Assembly: GCA_014898415.1 (NCBI GenBank)
Contig: RCTD01000001.1
Location: forward strand, 496,001 to 560,000
Origin: Stromatinia cepivora
Taxonomy: Eukaryota > Ascomycota > Leotiomycetes > Helotiales > Sclerotiniaceae
DNA: 64,000 bases
Direction: 5' to 3'
The notes beneath the pieces were generated by a model, which did no database searches, was not told the origin of the DNA, and saw only the letters and a list, made by a program, of their open reading frames with translations. The translations under genes were made by a program, and so were the position numbers. Shown piece after piece: positions 47,787 to 59,685 of the stretch; within the stretch, counting starts at the first letter, position 1, and every line of letters starts with the position of its first letter.

Positions 47787-48995
47787 TCAGTCGAGCCACC
47801 AGGGCTAAGAAATAGTGAACACACCGATTTTGCGAGATATTTTGTCACTCTAATTGACTTCTATCTCCATATGAAATTCAAGACCTTCGAATCGTGACAG
47901 GCTCCTCAAAATTTTTAAGATGCGTTTTGGCTGAGAGCGAGATTAAGATTAAGGTAGAGAAATCCGAAAGTGCAATGGATATTAATGAGGTGGGCAATTA
48001 TATACGGGTAGATGTCCATGCGTGGGTTGAGAGACCTTCGCAGGAAAAGTGAACATATTAGTAGAACAAAAGAAAATGTTCGGTAAGAATTGGGTATTCC
48101 ATTAGATCTAATTGTTTAGATTGGTTTACTAGCATTTCGTTGATGCAAGTAAGATTAGTATGCCTTAATATGACTAAAAATACTAACATGAATAGTCGTA
48201 TTGATTTAGGATCTCATATTTCCTCCAAAACTTCTTTTTCATTCGATAAAGAAAACACTCTCGTTTCTATTTCTCTTTTCCTCTCGGACTTGAGATAACA
48301 ATCTATTCTTCTACTCCATCTTTGCCACCTGATCAAAAATTTTTCCTTGGGAGCAGCATAAAGTTAGGCGAACATGTTACTTTCTGATACATTTAGAAAT
48401 TATTGCCAATAGTCTTCATGTCGCTTGCGAATAGCGAAGTTTTAATGCCTCGAATTCTTCCTTTTCAGGGACTGAAACTCAATGTATTGTCCGTTTGTAT
48501 TTCATTCTGATAATTTCATTTACCACAGTTTTAAGAGTTGCAGAAAACGATTTTGGGACGGTATTATAACTGCGATTAGGAACCGAAACTATCTATCATA
48601 TAGTCTGATGTCGTTTGGGTTGACGAAATATATCTTCCAATATCACATTCTCTCTGTTTTCGATACCCCTCTCATAAATATTTCTCTCGATATCTACTTC
48701 AGAAATGGCGAATCGGGATAAGCTTTAGCCAACCAATTTAACCCTGGGGAAACGAGAAGAAAAAAAGGCTACAGAGCATACCAATCGCAAACGAACAACC
48801 GCAACAAATCACACACACGGAAATTTTAGACATATATGATCATAAGCATTCACATTTCACTCCCAACCACCAACTAAAACACCTCATTAAAACCTCATTA
48901 TATCGGCAACATCTTTTATTCTACCTCCAAATAGCGCGAACAACATCAAAGAACACTAAATGCTATCTCTATCCCTCCTTTATCCGTTCGCTCCT
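47787..48995. other. intergenic spacer
   Basis: No supported gene over 1.2 kb; only short frames without recognisable features. Confidence 0.35.
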
Positions 48996-49764
48996 TCACC
49001 TACCACCTTCCCTGCAAGATAACACTCCCCCCAGATATGTACAACCAGGCGCGGCAACAACCTTGACCCTTTCACTACACAAAGGCACTCCCGTTCTCAG
49101 AGCATCAGTCTCTAACTCTAACACTAAGATAAAATCTATCAAATGATGCTGTAATTTTCTTAATCTCAAAGTTGCCGCCGGATTTCCCTCCTCGCGCGCA
49201 ATCACTAGCTTATCAATACCCTTCTCTATTGGTCAAAACCATTTCTTGAATCCAATATCGCTGCAATACTTCTCGTGAAATAATGCATAGCTTAAACAAC
49301 AGGATTCACCATCTTCATCTTTGATGGTCATTATTTCAGCAAGGGCAATTTGCTGATCATGCCATATCATGAATGGATCCGCATCAGCATTTGTACAGAA
49401 ACCGAAAGCATCCTCGATTGAATCTAAAAGCATCCAAAGATGGATGAAGTTGCAATTGTTTCTGAGATCGATCCGTGCAGGAAAAATATTGTCCGATTAG
49501 AAAGGCAGTAGAGATATATATACTATCTTTCGCATCTTCGTCATTGATATGTGCGAGTAGATTCTCTAGGAGACCCCGTAATCGCAATTGGAGGTCATAG
49601 GCGGAAACGATGAGTGGACCGTGGTATTTGTACCTTCGAGCCGTTGCGTCACGTTTGTTGGTGAGTTCTATGTAACTGGACATCCAGTCTGTGAACTTGG
49701 CCGAGATAAGAGAACAACAAAGTGAGATGATGGCGATGATTATTGAGATGGTATTGACCATCAT
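48996..49764 (-). pseudogene. fungal conserved hypothetical protein, pseudogene
   Basis: Minus-strand remnant of a fungal family of small proteins with an N-terminal membrane segment. It starts MMVNTISIIIAIISLCCSLI, then KYHGPLIVSAYDLQLRLRGL and AFLIGQYFS. Near 49,475 the conserved sequence changes frame (MLLDSIEDAFGF continues in the next frame). Then MIWHDQQIALAEIMTIKDED and GFKKWF are followed by TGA at 49233-49235 and, in the same frame past the stop, PIEKGIDKLVIAREEGNP and LRLRKLQHHLIDFILVL. The stop sits where WFRPI is expected, so CGA to TGA is a plausible single change. Biochemical function of the family is unknown to me. Confidence 0.65.
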
Positions 49765-51365
49765 GGTATATTTTAATGTTTATTGTGTTACAAAATCCTC
49801 CTGTTGGCCTTACAGGGTGTAGGCTTTTGGGGTGTTGGTGTACCCGTTTCTTTCTCCTAGTGATCGAGATTCGTCCGTTTTGAGCGCCCAATTGAGCTTC
49901 AATTAACATGAGATAATATAGACTTTCTACAAAAGAAATTGCGTACCTTCTCTACCGTGACATCGTGACTGTAGACAGTCAGCTCCCACCAAGCGGCCAG
50001 GCCGATGTGCTGCTAATGTAGCATTCTACGTCTCATGCTGAGTCAGGATTTTCAATTAGAACTTTCTGATTTGCAAAGAGCGAAGCCGTACATCCGTAGC
50101 TCTGTGAAAAATCTACAAATTTCCATTTAGCCACCAACGTTGGCGCTAACTCAGGGGCTTGATTGGATGGAACCCTTGTCAGCATATTCCCAGAATTTCA
50201 CCATGGAACAACAAAAATTTTGGATTCAGTAATATTTCCAAACCAAGTGTAAGCCAAACTAATTTTTCATTTGCAAAATCTAAAAGAAAGGAAGAGGAAG
50301 CTAGAAAGGAGCATGGAGTGCAGGTGGGCATCTTATTAGGAGAGAAGTTGGATCTCGGTTATGAATTCGGAACATATTCGGGATAGGTTTGAAATGTATT
50401 ATTTTGTTGTAATTATATCGTAGAGAGAGGATTTAATTAACTTCAGGGGGGCAGGCAGGGGAGGATTAGGCTCCAATATATTCCGCAAACCACTTTCATG
50501 AACCCTATAGTTCCCTTCATTTAGTGCAAAAGTCGTGATATCCATATCTATATTATATAAACCATTATTCTTTTGACAGGTAATAACTAATTATCATGGG
50601 GGATATGATTATAGAATTTTGAACTAGGAATGGGAAGGTAATGTGATTGATTTGTTTTTGGATGACTATATCATCTATAGGCAATAGAGGCGGGGATGAA
50701 GATGGAGATGAAGGTATTCAGTAAATATACGCAATCTTCGTGAGAGAACCTCTATCCTGAGGATCTTGGGATCTTAAGGAAAATGGGAGTTTTGGTGATT
50801 ATTTAGGAAGAACTTCTAGGGATGAGGTTATTGATATTGTCGAATGAAGAAGTAATAGGATTAACAAGATCTCCCAGTTGACAAACACATGAATACACCC
50901 ATCCATATATCAAATAAGCTCTTGAGAATCATTGACTTAATATGGATATTTGGGGTTTTATTCACTGCTGTATTATATGAGAATGCTATGAACTTAAATA
51001 TTTCGCTCGCTAAGTGAGTAAGTAAGTAAACAACGCATCCCTCCATCTACCTCACTACCTCACTACCTCTCCACGCATATTTCACCGCCCTATCTCACGC
51101 TAGGTAGAAATATATTTGAATAACTATGTGAATAATCATCCCCCACAAAACGAACCCCAATAAAAAATTATACTTCCGCTCTAAACCCTACGCTCCGATA
51201 AATGTGAATAAAAGAAATCATCGAGGTGGTATTGTATGTGTATGTGTATCAGAAAGGAAGTAATTTCCTTGATGATCTGATGTATAGTGCATACCAATCT
51301 ACCGGGACTCATCGCAAATATTAATTTCCATTCCACACCAACGGAATCAGCTGAAAATGTTTCGC
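49765..51365. other. intergenic spacer
   Basis: About 1.6 kb with no supported gene; TAAG/AAGT repeats near 51010-51030 and direct CCTCACTA repeats near 51048-51066. Confidence 0.4.
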
Positions 51366-54113
51366 TTAAACCCCTGTGATGTAATTTTCGTCACGGTTAC
51401 TAGCCTCCCCACTCATAACTTTCTCATCTTCATTCTTCGGCTCGGAATCTATGCTTGTGAGTTCATGACCATCAGCAGCCTCAGGAGTTTCCGAAATTTT
51501 CTCTGCCTTGGTATTATCTTTTGCTTTAACAATCAACTCCTTCTGAAAAAGCCCTTCATTCTCATCTTCATCTTCATCCCCATCAGATTCAACCCCAAGA
51601 TCAATTTCATCCGGATTCATCTTCATCTTCTCGTCCACCATCTTTGCGCTCTCCTTCATCTTCCCATCTCCCTCAATTCCACCCTCCCTACCCTCACCCG
51701 GATCCTCCCCACAAAAAGTCTCATAAACACCCTTCAAACCCTTCTCCAAACTCTCACGCTTCTCACGATCACCATCGACACATCTCTGACTACTAACCTC
51801 ACTATCTAAAATGGCTTTCTCAGTATCTGCGCCTGGAACAAAATATACATTCGTATCTGCATTTTTGATTGTAAGATTATTTCTGAAGGTTTTGAGGGCT
51901 TGGATTGTAGGAGTCGATGCGTTGGGTCGGAGAGATTGAATTGTTTGAACAGGTTGAGTAGATTGACCAGCAGAGATAACTGGTCCTCCAAAATTAGCCG
52001 CAGCGCTTTTTGTAGACTTTGTCTGAACTGGAGCTTGGGCTTGGTTCTTGGGAAGAACGAAGTGAGGCGAATCATCATCATCACCGGCAGAAATAGCAGA
52101 AGAAGCAAAAGAATGAATGCTATATTCTGCGGAACTTGGATCAGAAGATTTATCCGTGATTGTAGGAGGAAGAGAAGTAGTTGAGAGGGTGAGACGGGGT
52201 CTTGGGCCGGAGTTGTTGGAGGTTGGTGTGTCGGGTGTGGATGAGGGGGCATTTGGTATGGTAGATCTGGATGTGGATTGAGATGCAGATACTTTAGCGG
52301 CAGTAATTTCGAGAAGCCATTGTTTTCCGGTGATGATTCGAGGTCCGCGTTTTGGGGTGATGGGGGCGGTGTCTTCGTCTTTTCTGGGGGCATCGAATGG
52401 TGCTCCGATGAGTGTGGATGTGGACTCGGTGCTTGAATATTTGTGCTGGACTTGAGGTCTATCAATCTCTTTGGAACATTTATTATTGTTCAATGTCGTG
52501 ACCTCTTCAGTTCGACGACCAAATGTTTCACCCGGTGTATCATCTCCCAATCCATCAACTTCATCACTTGCACGTCTCTCGCCTCTAACTCCAATTTCAG
52601 TCCTCGGAAACATGGGTTTTCTCTTCTCGGGCTCTTTCTCCAATTCCTCCAATTCACCCTCACAGTTATCCCGCTCAAATTGCAATACCAATCTGAAATC
52701 CTTATAACATCTTGAACTAGACAGCAGTCCAAACGCGCTACCTGCCTCATCCATGCTGGCAAATTCCATTCTGAGAGTTCCCTCTTCATCAATATACCAT
52801 TCCAGCAAGCTGTTCGCCTTAAACGAATTTCTGCCAGCCAAGTCACTCTTGAGACCTCGAAGCGAGATGTGTTGTGGAAAATTGCGAATTGTGAGGATAC
52901 GGGTACGATTGAACTCAAAAATTGCCTTGAGCTTCCCAGGGGAGAAAGGGAATGTAGGCGTATGGAGATGAGTGACAATTGCCTTGGCCACATTTTCGTC
53001 CCCAGAGTCCGGTGTACCAAAAGTAATAGGATGAGCATTGGCATATTCGACATAAGCTTCCGCATCCGCCTGATTAATAAACGTGACGAGTGCAGAGTTA
53101 CTTCCCGAAATATTCATCGTGTCCAGTAAAACCGATGAATAAATTCTCCCGCCTCGAACACGAGCAAGTACATCTCTTAACTCCATATCCTTCGGAAGCC
53201 CACCAATATGTACTCCACGCAAGGTATCACGATCAGCTTCCTTGGGAACATAAACCACTCCATATCTGAAATAGTCTGGGAATTTATGTTCTCTAGAGTC
53301 AGAAGCTCGCATGTGATTGTTAATCTCATCATCTCTTTGTTGCGGTGTAGCCCAGATACTCGTACCTTCACTCAAATCAGGAGGAAACTCGAAAGATCTT
53401 GGTCCAGTGGGTGCATTCCGATTGTTGAAACGTGTATAATAGTTATCGCGATTGATATATCCGCGATTAGCGTAATTATCACCACGAACAGCTTTCTCGG
53501 GGGAGAATTCAAATCCGGATTTGAGAACTGCGGGGGTGGGAATGTTGATGAAGTTAGCATTGGCGCGTTCTTGATAGAGGATTTGATCTTCGATTTTGAT
53601 ATCTGCTTCTTCTTCTTCGTCGGAGCTGAGGACATCATCGAGAGTATTGAAATCATTGATGTTTCTCTTTTTGGGAGCAGAGGGTAGGGTCGGGAATCCT
53701 CCTGGGACTTTTAGGGTACCGTCTTCAAGTCGACCCAAAAGCACTCCATTCTCTCCTCTCAATCTCTTCACCTCTAGCCGTAGCTCATCCAATTCCTCGG
53801 TATTAGGATCCCGTAATTTCTTCGTAGCTAGCTCCGAATTATTGGCAACATTACCCAAAACTCTAGCGATAATGATCGAGCTCCTGATAGCTTCATCCTT
53901 GTCTTTTGTAGCGTGAGCGAGATCGTTCTCCAAAACTGCTATGCGGATCTTGAGGCTTGTGATAAAGTCAACCTGAGGGTCTGCGGAAAGTTGACCTTTA
54001 CCATAGTGCATGGAGTTGTGGACCGATGAGCTGGTGAGTTTTGGGACATAGCTGCGGCTTTGGTCAAGGTTATAAGACTCGACTCCATTCTGGGAAGATG
54101 AAATCATGTCCAT
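51366..54113 (-). CDS. RRM-type RNA-binding protein, 915 aa
   Basis: Single long frame. The N-terminus has a coiled-coil-like region (VDFITSLKIRIAVLENDLAH and LDELRLEVKRLRGENGVLLG). Residues about 275-345 read RYGVVYVPKEADRDTLRGVH, then VHIGGLPKDMELRDVLARVR, GGRIYSSVLLDT and SNSALVTFINQADAEAYVEY, an RRM with degenerate RNP motifs. A second RRM-like segment starts at ILTIRNFPQHISLRGL. The C-terminal half is disordered, Ser/Thr/Pro-rich and then acidic. This layout fits an uncharacterised Pezizomycotina RNA-binding protein; the RNA target is unknown. Start chosen at the upstream of two close ATGs (MDM). Confidence 0.8.
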   Translation of the reverse strand: MDMISSSQNGVESYNLDQSRSYVPKLTSSSVHNSMHYGKGQLSADPQVDFITSLKIRIAVLENDLAHATKDKDEAIRSSIIIARVLGNVANNSELATKKLRDPNTEELDELRLEVKRLRGENGVLLGRLEDGTLKVPGGFPTLPSAPKKRNINDFNTLDDVLSSDEEEEADIKIEDQILYQERANANFINIPTPAVLKSGFEFSPEKAVRGDNYANRGYINRDNYYTRFNNRNAPTGPRSFEFPPDLSEGTSIWATPQQRDDEINNHMRASDSREHKFPDYFRYGVVYVPKEADRDTLRGVHIGGLPKDMELRDVLARVRGGRIYSSVLLDTMNISGSNSALVTFINQADAEAYVEYANAHPITFGTPDSGDENVAKAIVTHLHTPTFPFSPGKLKAIFEFNRTRILTIRNFPQHISLRGLKSDLAGRNSFKANSLLEWYIDEEGTLRMEFASMDEAGSAFGLLSSSRCYKDFRLVLQFERDNCEGELEELEKEPEKRKPMFPRTEIGVRGERRASDEVDGLGDDTPGETFGRRTEEVTTLNNNKCSKEIDRPQVQHKYSSTESTSTLIGAPFDAPRKDEDTAPITPKRGPRIITGKQWLLEITAAKVSASQSTSRSTIPNAPSSTPDTPTSNNSGPRPRLTLSTTSLPPTITDKSSDPSSAEYSIHSFASSAISAGDDDDSPHFVLPKNQAQAPVQTKSTKSAAANFGGPVISAGQSTQPVQTIQSLRPNASTPTIQALKTFRNNLTIKNADTNVYFVPGADTEKAILDSEVSSQRCVDGDREKRESLEKGLKGVYETFCGEDPGEGREGGIEGDGKMKESAKMVDEKMKMNPDEIDLGVESDGDEDEDENEGLFQKELIVKAKDNTKAEKISETPEAADGHELTSIDSEPKNEDEKVMSGEASNRDENYITGV

Positions 54114-55338
54114 GTTTTCGTAGCCTTGACAGATCTAAGGGATCATGAATATTAGGTTTCATGAAAGGGGATTTGTCTTTTGCTAAGCTGCAAGTCGAGA
54201 ATATTCCTCGAAGATGAAGATTTCTAGATTCTGTTTTAAAGATAGGGTGTAAAGTGATGCAAAATGGAAAGCAAAATAGGAATACTGGCGAAACAAACGT
54301 GAAAGTATGCTGAAGAGTAAGTATTCGTAGATAGTAGAGATATCTAAGGTTGCGTGTTGTAGAGGAGAAGAAGAATGGGGGAAGAAGAAAAAAGAGAAGG
54401 TCTTCCTGACAAGAGTAAACGTGGTTGAGGAGCTAGAGAGGGATAGTGAAAGAGGGGAAGAGGGGGTTTGTGGATATATAGTGAATCAGCAGTCCATCTG
54501 TGCATGCTCAAACTCCTCGAAAGGAAGGGGAAGGAAAGAAGAAGGGCGAGGAGGTGAATTTGGAAACTCCGAGAGCTATAGCTATTTTGAGATTGCATTC
54601 CAGGATTTACTTACTGTAAAAATCTTGGGGTCAAGATACGTTAGAGTGAATGGGGGCTTGGGAATCTCTCCTAGGTCGGATGTAACACTGATCTGATTTA
54701 TTGCATCCGATGAGAAATTTTAAATTCATTATAGGAGTTGAGATAACGGAGGACATTGTATATACTCTATAATCAACCCCATGGAAGCATGAAATCAGTG
54801 AATAACTATTTTTGTAGTTTGTGTAGCACTATCATGATGGATTTAAATCTCAATATATTGTTGCAAATTTCAATTTATATACTATTCCAAATAATCATTA
54901 AATCTTCTGAAAAACAAAAACCTTTGGGTGTCCCTGACTGTATACGTTTTGCATCAATCCTTTATTACGTTGGTAATTTTGAAAGAGAAAAATTCTTCAA
55001 ACACATGCAGGTAGAGATGAGAACTACTAGGAAATCTTCCCACTTCACTGCCGAAAGCGAGGTATGACCACCAGATTCACTTGCACTAGACAATAGATGA
55101 ATATGGAAACTTCATTAAATACCAGTATCTGATGCCTCCTCAAAAATATACTCAATAGACTCAGAGGAGCCATTCCCTTATGTGCTCCTACCACCATCCA
55201 GCTGCGGGTATCAACAAAGCTCCATCCATTATATATCTTCTTTGCAGACCATATGTCCTTGACTTTTCCCGAAAAAGTATATTCCCAAACCTAACGCCTC
55301 CATCATGAATTCCATCATATGTTACAAGATCCAATAAT
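54114..55338. other. intergenic spacer
   Basis: Promoter of the RRM gene with purine/pyrimidine-rich tracts (54360-54560). No other gene supported. Confidence 0.4.
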
Positions 55339-56119
55339 TTAAGTTCGTTGCTTTTTTTGAAGACCCTTACTTTCCCTTTTACCTCTTGTTGCTTCTGCTG
55401 GTGTAGATGTCACAGTTGCCCGAGCTGCTTCTTTGTGATGTCCTCCTTCAGCAGCATTCATGGCTCCCTCTCCGTATCCGTATCCTCCTGTTGTACTTTG
55501 AAGTTGATGTGGTCCTAAAGCAATTGGAGGTCTCATTTCAATCTCCCTCTCCCTCTTCCTCAGATATCGTCTTCTAAAATAAAATGCTAGTAACCATACA
55601 ACGGTTATTCCGACAACAAGGACAATAAGCATTGCGATCCATTTCGCATGACTAGAGAACCTTTGAGTGGATTAGCTATTTGTATTAGTTTTTTTGTGTA
55701 AGAGTTGTATACCAAGTTTGATTTTTACTATTCGAACTTGAGGAAGAAGAAGTGGCTGAACTTCCTCCACTCGATGTAGTAGTTGATGCCGATGGCGTAT
55801 TACAATATTGCTCGTACCAAGTCTCAATTGCCTGTAAATCTGTAGTCGATGTACAACTCGCGGCGCCGCACACAGAAGAAACTCCAGCTGTTCCTGTAAG
55901 GAAAGGCTTTAATCTAGCATCGGCGCAAAAGCAAGAACTAGAGACATCGGCGATATTAGGAGGAACGCAGGCTCCTTGAACATCAGAAAGAGGTCCACAT
56001 TGTGAAGCACAAGAGGGAAGGTCGGATGAAAATGGAACGATTGAACCATCTGCCAATTGTTGGGCACCAACAATAGCAGGTAGAATTGTCGAAGCAAATA
56101 GGAGGATGGGTCGATACAT
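55339..56119 (-). CDS. CFEM-like eight-cysteine membrane protein, 242 aa
   Basis: Exons (minus) 56119-55713 and 55660-55339, joined in phase (243 codons with stop). A signal peptide (MYRPILLFASTILPAIVGAQ) precedes an extracellular domain with eight cysteines: LPSCASQC, GAC, SSSCFCADARLKPF, SSVCGAASC and YEQYC. The PxCAxxC start and eight-Cys pattern resemble CFEM, a fungal surface domain linked to iron/heme capture or adhesion, though spacing is not checked against the model. A Ser/Thr-rich stalk and an NQTW glycosylation site follow, then a membrane segment (MLIVLVVGITVVWLLAFYF) and a basic cytoplasmic tail (RRRYLRKRERE). The membrane anchor replaces the GPI site common in the family. Confidence 0.82.
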
Positions 56120-57504
56120 TGTCTAAGGTGTCGCGAATGGTATTCGCGATTGCGATGGTAATCTGCTGATAGCTTCCAACTCTCTTCCCACCAATTTCGG
56201 ATCGCTCAGGAATTTCTAAATCGTCCGGTGTCTATCGCGGGGAGCTCCCGTGGAATGCGGATAGAAAGTGTCTTCAAGGGGACCTAAAATAGGTTTGAAG
56301 CCCAGCGTTCGAGTCTTGTTGATGGATGGATCGATGGATGAATGATGGATTCGACGCAACACGATTTGTCGTGGTCGTGATCTTGTGTTCGTACCCGTAC
56401 TGTAACCTATTCTTATTTGCAGCAAGTAATTTCGGTAGTTACTATTATTGGGAGAATATGCCAAGGTCTCGTTCCGTATCGGGTTATCAAAATGGATCGA
56501 TTTACATAAATAATGTCAATGAAAGAGTGTGAAAATACTGTATTATATGAACGAATGTGATACACAGTTGGTTTGGCGGTTTGAAGGATTTGGAGGAGTA
56601 ACTGTTGTTGTTGATGTAAAAGGGTAAAAAGGTAGAGGAGAAGGGCAGTGAATGTGGAGAGAGAATAAAAAGCTGAATGCAGCTTTTTTGCGGGGCTGAT
56701 GATGGGTGGATTCTAGAAGCATAAACCCCCTGTGACATTGAAATCTTCCATCATAAGAATACGAGAATATTAAATAACTATTACAGAACTCGGATAGCTA
56801 TTTACAATTGAAAGTATATCTTCTTATGTACATATATATATGTATATCCTATTCATTTTGCTGTACATATCTTCTCACAATTTTTCACGAGGTCTTTCTA
56901 TTCCAGATGCATCCATCCATTCATTCATCGGAGATTTGAAGTTACCATTTTGTTTCTTCTTCCCCCACAACTTTTCGTATTAAAGTGGTGAAGTAAATCT
57001 GCAGCGTCTACTCCCTACTCCGTAACATGCACGGATTACGGATTACGGATTACTTGAGTAGCCCAATTCCTGATTCGCGTTTTGAAAAGTTATAGTGGAC
57101 AAAGTTTCGAAGGAAATAATTGAGCCTTACTAATTATTTGTCGTCGAAATCTTCACTTCAAGTCCATCAGTCCAGGAACAGTTTTTGCGAAGAATCACTT
57201 CACCAGAAAAACGGACTATCCATATTCATCATGCATATTCCACAGTAAAAAGTCTGTGGCCCATGGTAAGATAGAATACGACACGATATCATGACTCTGC
57301 TTTACAAGAGCAGCATCTGTCAGCATCTTTACCCCTCAATGCACCAATATCAATGCGACTATCACCTACCTACTTTGCGCACTTGCATTTTCCCCCAAAC
57401 ATTGTTCCACGAGATTTTCCAAGATCATCGGTGGGCCCACACCATTTCAGCTCAGATCTTCTATCTGTGTTCGATACTTCACAACGTTTCACAGAGTAAA
57501 CCGT
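56120..57504. other. intergenic spacer
   Basis: No supported gene. Contains TGGA-type repeats near 56322-56345 and three tandem GGATTAC units near 57032-57053. Confidence 0.4.
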
Positions 57505-57800
57505 GGCCGACAAAATCCGAGTTCTCACTCTAGACGTTCCGTCTTACATGGAAATCTCCAAACTCCACAAGCGAGGATAAATACGAGGTTACGGCGTTAG
57601 TGCGCAAATCCGACAAGTTGAGAAAGTCGTTGATATTGATGTTTGTACAATTTGGTTTAAGGATCTTGATGATGATAATATGGTTTCTGCTCTCGCAAAG
57701 CTAAATGATGGTTGGTATCTCTCACGCAAAAAAGGGGGAGATACTTATGATATCCTATAGTTGTGATTGCTGCAGCATCAGGTCGCCATGAGAGGCTTGT
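57505..57800 (+). pseudogene. possible NmrA/epimerase-like fragment
   Basis: Short plus-strand coding traces: KIRVLTLDV near 57511, then in another frame DKYEVTALVRKSDK near 57577, which resembles the second strand of NmrA-like and extended SDR folds (TYEVTALVR), followed by LDDDNMVSALAKLNDG and later IAAASGRHERLV. The glycine-rich nucleotide motif is missing and stops intervene. Only a remnant, tentatively assigned. Confidence 0.35.
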
Positions 57801-58865
57801 ATCGTGGACTTAGTAGCCGCAGAGCGCAAAATGAACAAGATGTGCATGTATTCATGTTTGAGTAGTTCTATTTCGAATGACTCTATTGTACTGCACATCA
57901 TTGATTTGAACGAATGTGTAGGTTTCAAAGATTGAGTGACTGGCCGTTCTCAGTAGAACGAATAGTCGCCAAGATATGATGATCAATTGAGAAAGATTTT
58001 TCCGAGCAACACAGTCCTATCAGTAAGGTAAACGAATACGTCATTCGGCTGTGTGGGGAACAGGAGGTAAGAACATGTATCTTTCCAATTCCGCTCTTCT
58101 GTAGTAATATTCACCATCACAAAACATCCACCGCCTGGCAGAATCTCAAAAGTTTTGTTGCATATCTGCTACAGGGCATTGAAGCCTGGAGATTCCTATA
58201 AGACCCCATAAACCCCATTCCAACTTTCCCATGCGGCCGGTATCTCATCATCAACCTTATTTTTCTTTAAAATATTAGCTATGCCCAAAATCAGCGCACC
58301 ACGCAGCACCTTTCTCCCACAGCACCCAAGTAACTATAACAATCCAGCAAGCCTTTGGTCGCCATCAAGCCATCACCATCAGCTCTAGCTCGAGTGTCTG
58401 ATCTCGCATCCACATTAGTGATCTGTCACATATTTTTCATTTACTACTCAATGCTATTTACCATTTAATTACCAAAGAAGCCCCAGCAATACCCTACTTG
58501 ACAATACCCACGGCAAAAACAGTCACAACCGCCATCCATCCGCCCCATCGCCGCAAGAATCGGACAAACCAGATAACATATGAAGCACTTAATTCAACAC
58601 ATGTAGAGATCTTGGAATCGTGAGAAGTGGCTGATGAATTCTTTGGAGGTGGGAAGGAGACGCAGAGTATTTTGCTTTCGAAGTTGGATGGTTTTTCATG
58701 TGTATGTCATGTTGTTTGATGGATTGTTGGGGTTTGGATGGAGCTGAACGACTAATTGACTATGGATAGCGCGAGGATTAGGGGAGATAAGGCGAGGGAG
58801 GTACTTGGGATGCCGGTATTTGGGAAACATGCTTCTGTTGGGAGGTAGATATATTGGTTTTGGAT
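57801..58865. other. intergenic spacer
   Basis: No supported gene; AT-rich and without recognised repeats. Confidence 0.35.
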
Positions 58866-59252
58866 TTAGGAGGATGACGCCGTTAGAATCGTGGCTGGGA
58901 ATATTGTATGCAGATGGATAGGCGGTGCGTTGGGGAACGCTGCGGCATAGAGATTCATCTCTTGAGATAAAGTATCGGAAAGGGAGCGAAGCGCCGCCTT
59001 GGCGGGACTATACGTTCCATAACCCGCAAAACTAAAGAAAGCGAGAAAGGAAGCAGTGAAGATGAGATGTCGAGCAGTAGGAAGGATATTTTTGGCATCG
59101 CCAGTATCATGCATTTCATCTTCGATACGCCCCTTTCGTTCCTCTAGTGGTTTGAGCCAGCTTCTCAACGTCGCGTGCGCCATGTATGCGCTCGTCAGAT
59201 AATTATTATGTATCTGAGATTGAAGCTGCGATACTGGGGAGGAATTATACAA
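58866..59252 (-). pseudogene. 3-ketodihydrosphingosine reductase-like SDR fragment
   Basis: 128-codon minus-strand frame matching the catalytic half of the sphingolipid-synthesis reductase family (yeast Tsc10): NNYLTSAYMAHATLRSWLKP, HLIFTASFLAFFSFAGYG with the catalytic Ser region, YSPAKAALRSLSDTLSQEMN with the YxxxK pair, and HLHTIFPATI. The Rossmann N-terminus is not found upstream, and the conserved sequence stops at FPATILTASSS, where the family continues past PGTI. Hence a truncated copy, not a working enzyme. An intact gene must exist elsewhere because the enzyme is essential in most fungi. Confidence 0.6.
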
Positions 59253-59685
59253 TCAGTATAGAGGAAATATATTGCTCAATTGGTCAGACTGGAGGATATC
59301 ATCATCTTCTTATCAGAGTATATTCGTAAATGGTGTGATAAGAAATTGTACGATAGGTGAAGAAGAAAAGAATAGTCAATATTTGAATAGCCAATATTGG
59401 GTGGTTTTGAAGTCAGCAGCTCAATACGAAGCGAATACAATAAGTTCTACGGCAACTCACTGGATTGGACAATATAATCATGTCCAGAGTATGATTGTCA
59501 CAGGCTGATAAAGTGGACAGGCTATCGAAGCAAAAAAATAATCAATTAAACCAAACTCCCAGTCCTTTCCATCGATATTTTATTTTGCATTAACCTTTCT
59601 TGATGGACTCATACCTCTTTATACATAAACTAAAAGCTCCAATCTCTTGACGACATTAACACTAGCGGTACATATAACGAGAACG
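59253..59685. other. intergenic spacer
   Basis: Searched for the missing N-terminus of the reductase fragment; none seen. No gene supported. Confidence 0.35.

Noticed and set aside
51806..52465. A 219-codon minus-strand frame
   Set aside because: Overlaps the RRM gene on the same strand in another frame; Pro/Leu-rich composition shadow.
57032..57053. Tandem GGATTAC units as a telomere-like repeat
   Set aside because: Only three copies, and the unit is not TTAGGG or a known telomere variant.
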